Below are positions 1 through 9,508 of a stretch of 39,095 bases of DNA, piece after piece (positions within the stretch are counted from its first letter, which is position 1; every line of letters begins with the position of its first letter). The translations under genes and the position numbers were made by a program. The stretch comes from JACCXG01 sp963785755. Lineage in GTDB: Bacteria; Acidobacteriota; Vicinamibacteria; Vicinamibacterales; 2-12-FULL-66-21. Location: NCBI GenBank assembly GCA_963785755.1, contig CAWAXG010000034.1, positions 1 through 39,095 on the forward strand, given 5' to 3'. The notes beneath the pieces are model-generated. The model saw nothing but the letters and a program-made list of their open reading frames with translations. It was not told the origin of the DNA and did not search any database.

Positions 1-1242
1 GCATTCCAGTCCACTTTCACGTCGAACTGGTCGACATCCTCCTTCGACGCGGTGGTGCCGCGGTAGTTGTCGCGAAAATCGCTGAGCGGCCGCGTGACGT
101 TCGCGCGAGGATAGAGCGATTCATCCGCAAACAGGCTGCGCGCCAGCGCACTGAACCTCGCAGATCGGAATCTGGTTGTTGGTGAACGGCAGCCCCGTCA
201 GCGGATCGCGGACGACGATCGGGGTGGTGCGGGCGAGCAGGCTGCTGAGATCTCCCTGCCGCCAGGCGTCCGGCACCACCGTCACGAAGGAACTGGTCGG
301 AGGCGTTTCCTGACGTCCACCCTGATAGTCGGCGAAGAAGAACAGCTTGTTCCGCATGAGCGGGCCGCCGATCGTGCCGCCGAAGATGTCCCGGTTGTAA
401 TCCGACTTCTCGCCGCCGAGGCGGTTGGTGTTCCACGGCGTTGCGGCAAGGGCGTTGTCGCGCCAGTAGTAGAACCCGTTGCCTCGAATCTGGTTCGTGC
501 CGGACTTGATGACCATGTTGACGACCGCTCCGGTCACGTTCCCGAGCTCGGCCGAATAGTTGTTGGTCTCGACGCTGACCTGTTCCACGGCGTCGGGGCT
601 CGGCTGGTAGGCGATGGAGTTGTTGATCGCCTCGTTGGTGTCGACGCCGTCGATGGTGAAGTTGTTCGCCTGCTGCAGCTGGCCGTTGACGTACGGGCGT
701 CCGCCGCCGCTCAAGCTGTTGAACGAGGACATCACCGGCTGCGTGACCCCGGGCGCATACATCGTCACGAAAGAGACGTTTCGTGAAATCGCCGGCAGCT
801 TTTCGACCTGCTCACGGTCCGCCTTGATCCCGACGACCGCATTCTCCGTTTGCAGCACGGCGCCGGCGGCGAAGACGTCGACCCGCTCCTGGAGGTTGCC
901 TACTTCCATCTTGAAGTCGACGCGCGCTGTCTGCGCGACCGATAGCGTCACCTTGGACTGAACGCTTTTGAAACCGGTCAGCCCCGCCGAGATGATGTAT
1001 TCGCCGATCGGCACGCTCGTGATGACGTAATTGCCGGCGTCGTTGGTGATGCCGGCATACTCGATGTTGGTGGCCTGGTTGGTTGCGGTCACGGTGACGC
1101 CCGGAACCGCCGCACCCGACGAATCGGCCACGAGCCCGGTGACGGTCGCCAGCCCCGTCTGTCCCGCCGCAGGAGTGGTCAGAACGAGCCCGGCGAGCGC
1201 GACGAGACCCACACGCCGCACGACCCTGAAAAGCGCACGCAT
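1..1242 (-). CDS. TonB-dependent receptor, Oar-like, 5' part with one frameshift; runs off the window
   Basis: Outer-membrane receptor of the Oar/CarboxypepD_reg type, likely importing large substrates or acting in adhesion. The start at 1242 is chosen because a purine-rich site (AAAGGGAA) lies just upstream and a signal peptide follows (LVALAGLVLTTPAAGQ). Residues about 28-115 form a carboxypeptidase-regulatory-like beta-sandwich (TGLVADSSGAAVPGVTVTAT). The plug follows, with YVNGQLQQANNFTIDGVDTN and VNMVIKSGTNQIRGNGFYYW, then early barrel strands (NKLFFFADYQGGRQETPP). The frame reaches a stop at 121, but from about 163 down to base 1 another frame reads on as this family should (LARSLFADESLYPRANVTRP, then a stretch ending VDWNA). 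One extra base near 157-165 explains this. The rest of the barrel lies outside the window. The family call is secure; whether the gene is functional depends on that base. Confidence 0.88.
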
Positions 1243-1435
1243 CAGGATTCCCTTTCTACTGGCCGCGCCTTGACCGCCGAAAAGAAACGCTTCGGAACGC
1301 GCGGGAGTTGTCCCGGTACTTAACTGCAAAGGGGCGTGAGAGTCCATTACTACGTCGAAAATCATCGGCCAGGTCGCAAAGGCAGAGTTGCAGGCTACCG
1401 CCTGCCTGACCAGCCTGCGATACAGTTTGTTGGCC

Positions 1436-1457
1436 CCTTCGACGAGCTCAGGGCGAA
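1436..1457. repeat. REP-like short element (CCTTCGACGAGCTCAGGGC)
   Basis: The string CCTTCGACGAGCTCAGGGC matches the short repetitive sequence that often shows up in translated bacterial genomes as RPELVEG or STSSGR peptides. Here it gives STSSGR in the apbE frame and RPELVEG on the other strand. It sits between the divergent TonB receptor and apbE genes, just before the likely apbE start. I see only this one copy in the window, so the repeat call relies on recall of the motif. Confidence 0.5.
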
Positions 1458-1462
1458 ATACG

Positions 1463-2464
1463 TTGAATACCCTCATCACGGGCCTCATGTGCGTCGCGGT
1501 GTCGGTCGCCCTGACTGGTCCGGCCTGGTACGAGAGGAACCAGCCAGCCGGATTGGCGCGTCTCGAACTGACGGAAGAGGCCATGGGCTCGAGCTTTTCG
1601 CTCGTCCTGTTCGGCCCCGATCGTTCCGTCCTGGAGTCTGCGGCGGCGGCGGCATTCGCCGAGGCGCATCGCCTGGATCGGCTGCTTTCCAACTATCTGG
1701 CCGGGAGCGAATGGAGCGCGATGAACCGCGAGGCTGCCAGCCGGCCAGTCCGCGTGACGCCCGAGCTGTTTGCGCTCCTCTCAGACTGCCTGGAATTCAG
1801 CCGCCTGAGCGATGGGGCGTTCGACATCACCGTCGGACCTCTAATAAAGGTCTGGGGCTTCTACAAAGGGGAGGGAGGCCTGCCGAAGCCGAAGGGGGTC
1901 AAGGATGCGCTGAATCGCGTCGGGTACAGGCACGTTCAGCTCGATCCCGGCACCCGCACCGTCCGTTTCGCGCGCCCCGGCATGGACCTCGACCCTGGAG
2001 GGATCGGCAAGGGCTATGCGGTCGACCGAATGGTAGAGGTCCTCAAACACGCGGGCGTTCGCATCGCGCTCGTGTCCGCATCGGGCAGCAGTATCTACGG
2101 GCTGGGCGCGCCGCCGGATGAGCCACAGGGCTGGCCGATCACGATCAGCACCCCACGGGATCCGTCCGTCGTAGCAACGCACGTCGTCCTCGAGGACATG
2201 TCGCTTTCCACGTCTGGCAGCTACGAGAAGTTCTTCTGGGCGGACGGCCGAACGTACTCCCACATCGTCGACCCGCGGACCGGCTACCCCGCTCAGGGGA
2301 CGTCGGCCGTTTCCGTCCTCGCGCCACGGACGTTGGACAGCGAGGCCTGGACGAAACCGTTCTTTATCAACGGCCGCGCCTGGGCGTCGGCGCACAAGCC
2401 TGCCGGGCTCCGGGTGTTCTTCTGTGAGGATCGCCCGCAGGCGACGTGCGGTTGGCTTCCGTGA
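1463..2464 (+). CDS. apbE: FAD:protein FMN transferase (ApbE family)
   Basis: Mg2+-dependent flavin transferase that moves FMN from FAD to a threonine of a target flavoprotein on the outer face of the membrane. Family landmarks are all present: EEAMGSSFSLVLFG near the start, SDGAFDITVGPLIKVWGF, the signature DPGGIGKGYAVDRMVEVL, then LSTSGSYEKFF, SHIVDPRTGYPA and the DSEAWTKPFFINGR segment with its metal-site acidic residue. The first ~20 residues (LNTLITGLMCVAVSVALTG) are a signal peptide or anchor. I choose the TTG at 1463, with AGGG nine bases upstream. The frame is open to a TTG at 1388, but that stretch encodes the REP-like repeat; an ATG at 1487 is another option. No flavoprotein target gene (Nqr/Rnf or FMN_bind) is in the window. 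The barrel gene begins 33 bases downstream, suggesting cotranscription. Confidence 0.92.
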   Translation: MNTLITGLMCVAVSVALTGPAWYERNQPAGLARLELTEEAMGSSFSLVLFGPDRSVLESAAAAAFAEAHRLDRLLSNYLAGSEWSAMNREAASRPVRVTPELFALLSDCLEFSRLSDGAFDITVGPLIKVWGFYKGEGGLPKPKGVKDALNRVGYRHVQLDPGTRTVRFARPGMDLDPGGIGKGYAVDRMVEVLKHAGVRIALVSASGSSIYGLGAPPDEPQGWPITISTPRDPSVVATHVVLEDMSLSTSGSYEKFFWADGRTYSHIVDPRTGYPAQGTSAVSVLAPRTLDSEAWTKPFFINGRAWASAHKPAGLRVFFCEDRPQATCGWLP

Positions 2465-2497
2465 ACTCGGGGGTCCCCGACTCACTCCAACCGAATC

Positions 2498-3190
2498 GTG
2501 CCAAGGGTTGAGCGCTTGCGAGTACTTGCCTCTCTGGCGATTGCGGTCGTCTTCGCGACTGCCAGCGCGCTGGCCCAAACGAACCCGAACGCGCCCGGTT
2601 CCCCGGCCACGGCCACACCGCCCGTCACGACCGAAGAGACGGACGACAAGGCATGGTCCTTCTCCGCCTCGGCCCTCACCTACATCGAACCCGACAGCAG
2701 GAACTACGTGCAGCCCACCTTCACCGCGGATCGCGGCTGGCTCCACCTCGAAGCACGCTACAACTACGAGGCACTCGACACCGGCTCGGCGTGGGTTGGC
2801 TACAACTTCAGCGGCGGCGAGAATCTGGCGTGGGAATTCACGCCGATGCTCGCCGGAGTGTTTGGCAAAATCACCGGCGTTGCGCCGGGCTACAAGGGCG
2901 CGCTGAGTTGGTGGAAGCTCGGGCTCTACAGCGAGGGCGAGCATGTCTTCGACACGGGCGATTCCGCGAACAGCTTTACCTACACCTGGTCGGAGCTGAC
3001 GCTGGCACCGGTGGAGTGGTTCCGGTTCGGACTCGCGACTCAACGGACGTACGTGCACCAGTCTGACGGCGAGAGTCAAGGAGGACCGTTCGTCGGCTTC
3101 AACTACAAGAAGGTGGACTTGAGCGCGTATGTTTTCAATCCAGACGCTGACGAACCAACGTTTGTGATTGGGGTCGGACTGAGGTTTTGA
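2498..3190 (+). CDS. Predicted outer-membrane beta-barrel protein, function unknown
   Basis: A 230-residue protein starting at GTG 2498 with a clear signal peptide (LASLAIAVVFATASALAQ), a short Pro/Thr/Ala linker (about residues 28-48), then alternating aromatic strands typical of a small outer-membrane barrel: WSFSASALTYIEP, WLHLEARYNYEAL, AWVGYNFSGGENLAWEFTPM, FTYTWSELTLAPVEWFRFG. It ends in FVIGVGLRF, a C-terminal aromatic strand expected of a BamA substrate. It lies 33 bases after apbE and is probably in the same transcript, so it might work in an extracytoplasmic flavin or electron-transfer process; this is inference. No catalytic motif is visible. A perfect hairpin follows the stop codon. 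Confidence 0.75.
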   Translation: MPRVERLRVLASLAIAVVFATASALAQTNPNAPGSPATATPPVTTEETDDKAWSFSASALTYIEPDSRNYVQPTFTADRGWLHLEARYNYEALDTGSAWVGYNFSGGENLAWEFTPMLAGVFGKITGVAPGYKGALSWWKLGLYSEGEHVFDTGDSANSFTYTWSELTLAPVEWFRFGLATQRTYVHQSDGESQGGPFVGFNYKKVDLSAYVFNPDADEPTFVIGVGLRF

Positions 3191-3209
3191 AGGTCGCCGC
3201 GGGCGACCT
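3191..3209 (+). terminator. Hairpin directly after the barrel gene
   Basis: AGGTCGCC-GCG-GGCGACCT is a perfect 8-bp stem with a 3-base loop that begins at the base after the stop codon. There is no T-run, so it is either a weak terminator or a 3'-end stabilising hairpin of the apbE-barrel transcript. Confidence 0.35.
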
Positions 3210-3327
3210 CTGGGAATTGGTCGTCTCTACACGGCGTGCGGCCGTGCGGCGCCCCGCGGCTCGGCGTCCTTGACAATACAGCTGAGTTAGCGAAGTTCTC
3301 CATTACGTATCTCTTCGGGAGCTCACC

Positions 3328-4113
3328 ATGAATGATCGAACGTACGTAGAAAAGGCGGCCCACGCGGGTGCCGGCAAGGTCAGCTTGCTGCAACGTGACC
3401 CGTCTCGCTATCTGCTGCGGTCGGTGGGCGCAGGGATGGGCTTGAGCATTGTCGTCTTCGTGTTCTGGATGTTGACGCAAAACCTCAACGACATCTCGTT
3501 GGGGAGAGTGATCGCAGCTGGGTTTTTCGGTGTCGGCCTGACGATCATCGTCTTCACGAATACCGAGCTGTTCACCAGCAACAGCATGTACCTGACGGTG
3601 TCTTCCAGGGAAGGACGGACAAGCTGGAAACAGACGTTGCTGCTGTGGACGGCCTGCTATTTTGGAAATCTCGCCGGCGCGATCCTGGTTGCCACGCTGC
3701 TCCTGGGTGCGGGCTCCCTTCAGCTGCCTGCCGATCATGCGCTGTTCACGGGCGCCTTGCACAAGGCCCATCAGGCCGGAAGCGTCATCTTCATCAAGGG
3801 CATACTGGCCAACTGGATCGTCTGCCTCGCGGTGCGCATAGCATTACGCTGCCAGGACGAGGTCGCGAAGATCTTGATCCTGATTTTTGTTGTATTCATC
3901 TTCGTATACCTCGGCTTCGAGCACTCGATCGCCAACATGGGGACGTTCTCGATGGCCGTTCTCGGAGGCGGGACGCTCACTTCCGCCGAGGCATTGCATA
4001 ACCTGCTCTACAGCACGGCAGGCAATGTCGTCGGTGGAGTGCTTCTTGTCGGATTGCCGTTCACTTACCTCAATCCAGCGGAGCGTGAAGAGCAGCTGCG
4101 CGGTGTGAATTGA
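3328..4113 (+). CDS. Formate/nitrite transporter (FNT) family channel
   Basis: A 261-residue polytopic membrane protein of the FocA/NirC/YfdC family, pentameric channels for small monovalent anions. Visible landmarks are the helix GAGMGLSIVVFVFWMLTQ, the TNTELFTSNSMYLTV region corresponding to the GELFTGN motif, ACYFGNLAGAILVATLLLGA, KGILANWIVCLAVRIAL, and FVYLGFEHSIANM, which carries the conserved pore histidine. The start at 3328 is supported by GGGAG at 3316-3320. TTGACA at 3270-3275 could be a -35 element, but I see no good -10 at normal spacing. Which anion it carries cannot be told: TEL replaces GEL and no formate lyase or nitrite reductase gene is near. It may be a stand-alone YfdC-like member. 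Confidence 0.88.
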   Translation: MNDRTYVEKAAHAGAGKVSLLQRDPSRYLLRSVGAGMGLSIVVFVFWMLTQNLNDISLGRVIAAGFFGVGLTIIVFTNTELFTSNSMYLTVSSREGRTSWKQTLLLWTACYFGNLAGAILVATLLLGAGSLQLPADHALFTGALHKAHQAGSVIFIKGILANWIVCLAVRIALRCQDEVAKILILIFVVFIFVYLGFEHSIANMGTFSMAVLGGGTLTSAEALHNLLYSTAGNVVGGVLLVGLPFTYLNPAEREEQLRGVN

Positions 4114-4272
4114 CGCGTTGCCGGTCGCGTCTGCGCGGCGCGCGGGACGAGCGATGCGACGGCGGACGCCTTCGCATGTTTGTTCTCGCGCGTCGCGCAT
4201 CGGTCCAATGACTGCACTGCAGTTGTGAACAGGGATCATTTCGCAGAAACAGGCAACTTCACGTTGTTCGAC

Positions 4273-4668
4273 TCACTGGCGCGGCAGGTGATAGGTGACG
4301 CCGTCCAGGACGAATCGCACGAATGTTCCACTGAATCGGATCGTCGCCCTCTCTACCGCAGGTCCGTGATAGTCGAACCGGCCACCGACAAAGTTGGGAT
4401 CACTCGTCGACGAAAGCGACAATTCCTGGCGGAGCGTGCCGACGCCAGGGGCGAAAAGGTCGACGATGACCGACTGAGGCTGTGGCGTCCCTGTACTCTG
4501 CGCCACTCCAAAGCCAAACGTCGACGTCGGAAGACCAAATGACAGGGCCAGAACTCCTGTCGCATCCCCCTCGATATTCGGGGCCTGAATATTGTTCGTG
4601 ACGCCGGGTCCTGCCGAGGTGCCCGCCATGCAACTCGGACTGGACGCGCGACCGTGGTCTAAGAGCAT
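4273..4668 (-). CDS. Hypothetical exported-type protein domain, probably N-terminally truncated
   Basis: A 131-residue ORF with AGGAG about seven bases before its ATG. It resembles the C-terminal part of the beta-rich exported proteins, often PEP-CTERM associated, in which a segment like NNIQAPNIEGDATGVLALSF precedes GFGVAQST, GGRFDYHGPAVERATIRFSG and a final FVRFVLDGVTYHLP. In such proteins a signal peptide and an N-terminal half normally precede this region; here both are absent, and the first ~12 residues look unrelated. It is either a gene fragment revived behind a good ribosome site or a short family member. The function is unknown. The gene is convergent with the FNT channel (160-base gap) and upstream of nothing on its strand. 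Confidence 0.55.
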   Translation of the reverse strand: MLLDHGRASSPSCMAGTSAGPGVTNNIQAPNIEGDATGVLALSFGLPTSTFGFGVAQSTGTPQPQSVIVDLFAPGVGTLRQELSLSSTSDPNFVGGRFDYHGPAVERATIRFSGTFVRFVLDGVTYHLPRQ

Positions 4669-4913
4669 CAGGTCGCTCCTGGTTCAACTCTACCCCCGGC
4701 TGATCACCGCAGAATGCGCAGATCGCTCGAACATGGGCTCACCCAGGGTCAAAAAATGTTGGCGTGTACTCGCCGTTGATAGGTAGTGAAGCAGCGCTTT
4801 CCGGGAGTTACGCGCCGCAGGACTTCGCGGTCGCAGGCGAGACATCGAGGTCGGTGCGAATGCCACAACGCGCGCTCGGCGCTAAGGTCAGGCCCGCCTG
4901 AGGGATGGATGGC

Positions 4914-5674
4914 TCAAGCCGGAGACGTCGGGTTCAGAGCGAGCAGTAGATACCGAATCTCTTCGTCGATCTCTTCAGTCGTTGCAACCGTGTTCGCGAT
5001 CTCCTCGCGCATGACAACCTGAAACCGGCGCCGCAATCGGTGGAGTGCGACTTTGAGCGCGCCTTCGCTCATACGCAAACGAGCAGCGGTTTCGGCATGG
5101 GACGGGTGAGACTGGTCTCCGAAAATGGACATGTGCATGCAGTCGAACAGCTCAGCCTTACCGGTCCGTGTTGCTTCCGCGCGAAGACGGTCCAACACGC
5201 GATCCAGGACGGTGAGCGCCCACTGCCGCTCGTAGATTCGTTCGGGCGTCAACCCCTCGGCCGGCTCGTGACTGTAACGTCCCTCGGCCGTTTCGAGATC
5301 GAGTGAAATGAGCACCGTGGCGCCGCCGCGCTTCTTCGCACGAATGCGATCGCGCTCGTTCGAGAGAAAGTGCTTGAACGCGGCGAGCAGAAACGATCAA
5401 AGCGACCGCGTGCCGGCTCGGCCTGCTGTAGATAGTTCTTCTCCAACAACCTGGCGAAGAACTCCTGCGTGAGATCTTGCGCGTCTTCTGCTACGTAGCC
5501 CTGACGCCGGACGTACGCGTATAGCGGATACCGATACAGCTCGCACAATGTCGCAAGCGCCACGCGCGACGTGTGACTGCGGTCACGGCCCGCCGCGAGG
5601 ACGATGCTCCATTGCGTCGTAGCAAACTTCAGTCGACCACGTTCCGTTAGCTGGGCCGTATCCGATGATGCCAT
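4914..5674 (-). CDS. ECF-type RNA polymerase sigma factor (interrupted by a 1-base frameshift)
   Basis: Extracytoplasmic-function sigma-70 of the type common in Acidobacteriota and Planctomycetes. The start at 5674 leads into FATTQWSIVLAAG, then sigma-2 (LCELYRYPLYAYVRRQGY, EDAQDLTQEFFARLLEKNYL). Sigma-4 is in another frame: AETAARLRMSEGALKVALHR followed by RLRRRFQVVMREEIANTV. The two halves meet near 5395, where CGCTTTGATCG should read CGCTTTCGATCG; restoring one C gives FKHFLSNERDRIRAKKRGG in frame. The total length of 761 bases is one short of a codon multiple, which agrees. The long sigma-2/sigma-4 linker is normal for this group. It is divergent from the decayed kinase at 5965, a common sigma/kinase pairing. 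It may be a pseudogene or carry a sequencing error. Confidence 0.85.
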
Positions 5675-5964
5675 GAGTCACATCGCCTTCCACGCCAGGC
5701 CGACACTTCCCAATTCTAGTGATCGGGCCGGCTGAGATGTAACCTTGCCGTCTTTTCGCGTCATACTGATCGGCGCAGTCGCTCCGAGCGGCCGTGGATC
5801 AGTTCCCAACCTGCTAATGCGAAAAGCGGCTGGAAAGTGGTCGGTTGACGATCGATAATGCGCAGCCGGAAGCGACACTCACGCGCTGTTCAGTCTGTGG
5901 CGTCGATGTCTTTCGCCTGTCCTCAGTATCCGTAAGGCAAGAATTTGCGTGCGCCGAGGCTGTG

Positions 5965-8764
5965 ATGTCGAATTCGAAACGGTGGCAGCGCGCGGCAGAC
6001 TTCTTCGACTTGGCGCTCCGCGGCTCCGTCTCCAACCGCGAGGCTTTTCGTCCCGATGCGGCGAGGGCCAACAGCGACCTCGACGGAGAAGCCGAGACGT
6101 CGCTCGACGCGGCCGACGATCCCCAGTTAGCACCTGAATCTGTCGCGACGGAGTGGCCGCGCATTCGTCTCGCGCCGGGCACGCGACTCGGTCCCTATCA
6201 GATTCTCACGTTCATCGGCAGCGGCGGGATGGGCGAGGTCTACAAAGGTCGAGATACCCGGCTCAACCGCACTGTCGCGATCAAGAGTCTTGCTGCCCGC
6301 CACGCCGATGACCCGCTGCCCCGGCGACGGTTCGAACGCGAAGCCCAAGCCGTCGCCGCACTGGCACATCCGCATATTTGCGTCCTCCATGACATCGGAC
6401 AGCACGGCGAGATCGACTTTCTGGTCATGGAGTATCTTGCGGGCGAGACGCTTGCGAGCCGGTTGAAGAAAGGACCGCTGCCGATCGATCAGGTTCTCGG
6501 TCATGCGATCGAGATCGCGGACGCGCTCGACAACGCCCATAGTAAAGGCATCGTCCATCGCGACCTGAAACCAGGCAACCTGATGCTGACGTCGGCGGGC
6601 ATCAAGTTGCTCGATTTTGGCCTGGCGCAGCTGTCCGTCTCCGTCACTGCTCCGTCACTGCCGAGTGCGAGCGCCAGTGGCCCGGTCACCAATGATGGCG
6701 CCATCCGCGGGACTCTGCCTTACATGGCGCCTGAGCTGTTCGAGGGTTGCGATGCGGACGCCCGATCCGATCTCTTTGCACTTGGCGCCACGATATTCGA
6801 AATGGCGACTGGCCGACCCGCGTTTACCGGCAACTCGCAAAGTAGCCTGGTGGCAGCGATCCGCGATCGCCATGCGGAGTCGGTCGCCGGCATCACGCTT
6901 CTGACGCCAACCACTCTTGACCGCCTCGTGCGCAAGTGCCTCGCGAAAGATCCCGACGCTCGTTGGCAAACCGCTCACGAGGTCGCCCGCGAGCTCCGCT
7001 CGATCCTCAGTGACGCCAATTCATTGGCTGCCGACGTCGGGCCGCTGACACCTGGCCGCGGCGCCACGCGTTTGGCCGCCTTTGCCGGAGCGCTGCTGTT
7101 CTGTTCGGCGGCTGGCGGGCCGATTCCGCACGAGAGCGGCACGGTCCGCGCGGGCATTCAGGAAGTGCAGCACCAGCAGGCGACGTTCACAGGCGACGTA
7201 TTCCTGTCCGCGATCTCGCCCGACGGTCGCAGCGTCGCGTACGTGACAGGCGACATGGATCAGCAGCCGCGAGTCCTGGTGCGTCAGTTTGAGGGTGGTC
7301 CTCCACTCACGATCTGGACGGGCCGCACTGTCCGGGGTCTCTCGTGGCTCCCGCACGGCTCTCATCTGGCGATCAGCGGGTCACAGGACGAGCCCGGCAT
7401 CTGGATCGTGTCCCGCGCCGGCGACGATATTCGTCATTTGATCGGCGCGGTGTGGTGGTGGGTCGCCGTCTCACCCAACGGCACCGAAGTTGCGGCTACG
7501 TGGCCGACCCACGTTGGATTCGACATTCTCTCCCTCGGAGACGAAACGATTCAGCGTGTGTCCATGACCGGCTTTCGTTCGGCGAAAGCGCTGGACTGGC
7601 ACGCGCGTACAACCGCCTCATCCTCCTGACGTCTGATCACGATGATGTCATGAGCATCTGGAGCATTGCGCCCGATGGGTCAGACCAGTCGCTCGTCCAC
7701 AGGGAAAGGGGTATCCGCGCCGTCTGCTCTTCGCCGGTATCCGATGTCGTCTACGCGCTGCGGGACCGCGGCGCAACGGTAATGACGGATCTCATTCGCG
7801 TGCCGATCCATGCCGGTGCTGCACGCCCGCCAGTCGTCCTCGCGACGGGTCTTCCGTTCGGAAAAATGGTCTATCGCTGCTCCGTGTCGGCAGATGGCCG
7901 GCGGCTGCTTTACGGACGGGAGGCAAGCGAGGCCAGGCTCTGGCGACTCGACTTAGCAAATTCAATGAAGAACGCGGCGCCTCTGAACTAGGCACCCAGC
8001 TGGTGTGGGCGCCTGATGTGTCTCCGGACGGTCAGTGGATTCGCAGCGTCGATGTCGGGCTCCGAATCCGGGCCGGATATGGTCAAGATTCCGATTGTCG
8101 GGGGCGAACTTGTCCGCCTGGGAGAAGGAGGCAGTCCTGTCTGGGCGCCCGACGGGGAGCACCTGGCCTTCGTCTCTCGCGGCGGCGGATCGAGCACGCG
8201 TCTGGATCGCGCGAGCGGATGGTCGGGCGCCCGAAGAGGTGAAGGACTCGGCGCTCGGCGAGGCCCATGTGGTGTGGCTGCCGGACGGTCGCCTCGCCTG
8301 GCTCCTGCCGAACCGCGAGAACTACCGGATCCGTGACTTGCGAACGGGACGCGACGCATATCTAACGAGCACGCACGGAAAGGACAGCTGGATTTCCGAT
8401 GCGACGTTCTCGCCCCGAGGGGATCAGGTCGCATTCGTGCGGCACTGGCCATGGTCGGCGACTCTGTGGCTGTTGTCGTGGCCGCAACGCGAGGACGCCG
8501 ACTTGCCGCAAACGTCCGGCCGATAGGTTGGTCCGCGAATGGAGAGTGGATCTCCGCGATCGCCGGAAGGAACGAGGCTCTCGCGCGTGTGTCGGCGCGG
8601 ATGGGAGGATTGAGCAGTCGGTCAATTTCCCGCCGGTTTGGCAATCGGTCGGCGACCTCACGCCTGACGAAACGGCGATCATCTGCAGCGTCTTCGAGGC
8701 AAAGGCTGACGCCTGGCTGATGAGCAACTTCGATCCCGACGTCGCCGCGGCATCGATACGCTGA
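5965..8764 (+). pseudogene. Serine/threonine protein kinase with PD40 propeller, multiply frameshifted
   Basis: The start at ATG 5965 fits the family's N-terminus (MSNSKRWQRAADFFDLALRG). The kinase domain is intact: IGSGGMGEVYKGRD, VAIKSLA, the catalytic loop IVHRDLKPGNLML, DFGLAQ, GTLPYMAPELFEG and CLAKDPDARWQTAHEVAREL. A possible membrane segment (LAAFAGALLFCSAAGG) precedes PD40-like blades (ISPDGRSVAYVTGD, VSPNGTEVAAT). From about 7608 the propeller continues only by changing frame repeatedly, near 7608, 7955-7990, 8043, 8204, 8518 and 8595, ending DAWLMSNFDPDVAAASIR. A family protein would be about 930 residues; unbroken, only about 555 could be made, with kinase but no complete propeller. 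The gene is divergent from the ECF sigma at 4914-5674. Decay is more likely here than isolated sequencing errors, given the density. Confidence 0.8.
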
Positions 8765-8778
8765 TCGACGATTCGAGC

Positions 8779-9294
8779 TGCTCGAACGAGTTCAAACCGG
8801 CGACCAGCAGGCAAAGCTGACTGCGCGCGAAACCGGCAACCGCGAGCACGGCAGCTACATATGGAGGGCCGCTTCTTCCTCAATAAGCGAACGTCGGACG
8901 GCTTTACTCGCGCCGCTGAGCTCTTTGAGGCGGCGGTACCTGAGGATCCTCGGTACGCGCGAGCACACTATGGCCGCGCGCTGGCGTTGAACGCGCTGAT
9001 CGAGCAGGGTGTGTTGGCTCCGGCGGACACCAAACCGCAAGTGCGGAGCGGCTTGGAACAGGCTCTGGCGCTCGATCCGGAGCTCGGCGAGGCGTACGGT
9101 CTTCGCAGCCTGACCTCACGCGTCTACGACTGGCAATTCGAGCAGTCGGATCGTGACTCGAGACACCATGGCCGTGCAGGATCGGGATCCCGTGCTGCTC
9201 AATCGGCGTCAGGCTCGATCCCAAGCTGGATCCGCTGCGGGACGACGCTCGATTCCGAAGCCTGCTCGAGACGAGCCTGGGCAGAACCCGCTAA
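8779..9294 (+). pseudogene. Fossil of a TPR-type kinase output domain with internal deletion
   Basis: From about 8779 one frame reads LLERVQTGDQQAKLTARET, the usual lead into the TPR block of TolB-like/TPR kinases. After a frame change near 8860 comes MEGRFFLNKRTSDGFTRAAE, then AVPEDPRYARAHYGRALALN, EQALALDPELGEAYGL and VYDWQFEQ. Compare the intact kinase at 22893-25548, which has FFFDWDWAAAEREW at the matching place. The middle TPRs are missing: shortly after 9150 the sequence jumps to RLDPKLDPLRDDARFRSLLE and a stop at 9292-9294, which is the standard C-terminus of this family. So an original output domain of several hundred residues has collapsed to about 170. It could be the end of a second kinase gene lost next to the PD40 kinase. 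Confidence 0.7.
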
Positions 9295-9508
9295 CCAACC
9301 GACCATTTCCGCTCTATTCCCATTTGCCCACTGGAGCGAGGCCCAATCGCCTCATCCGGCCCCTCCCGTCAAACTCCCAACCCCATGCTTCCCCGTCGGC
9401 TGCCCTCTCTTCGAACAGACGAGCACGAATGCGTAGCGCTCGTTCGCCGTTTGCGCCTCACAAGACGAACCGGCCGAATGATCTTGTGGACACGTGCAAG
9501 GCGCCAGG

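Noticed and set aside
1243..1692. N-terminal extension of the TonB receptor frame
   Set aside because: The open frame continues upstream of 1242, but a signal peptide with a ribosome site starts at 1242. The extension overlaps apbE and encodes the REP-like peptide.
1841..3079. 412-residue open frame on the minus strand
   Set aside because: It spans apbE and the barrel gene on the opposite strand, both of which have convincing motifs.
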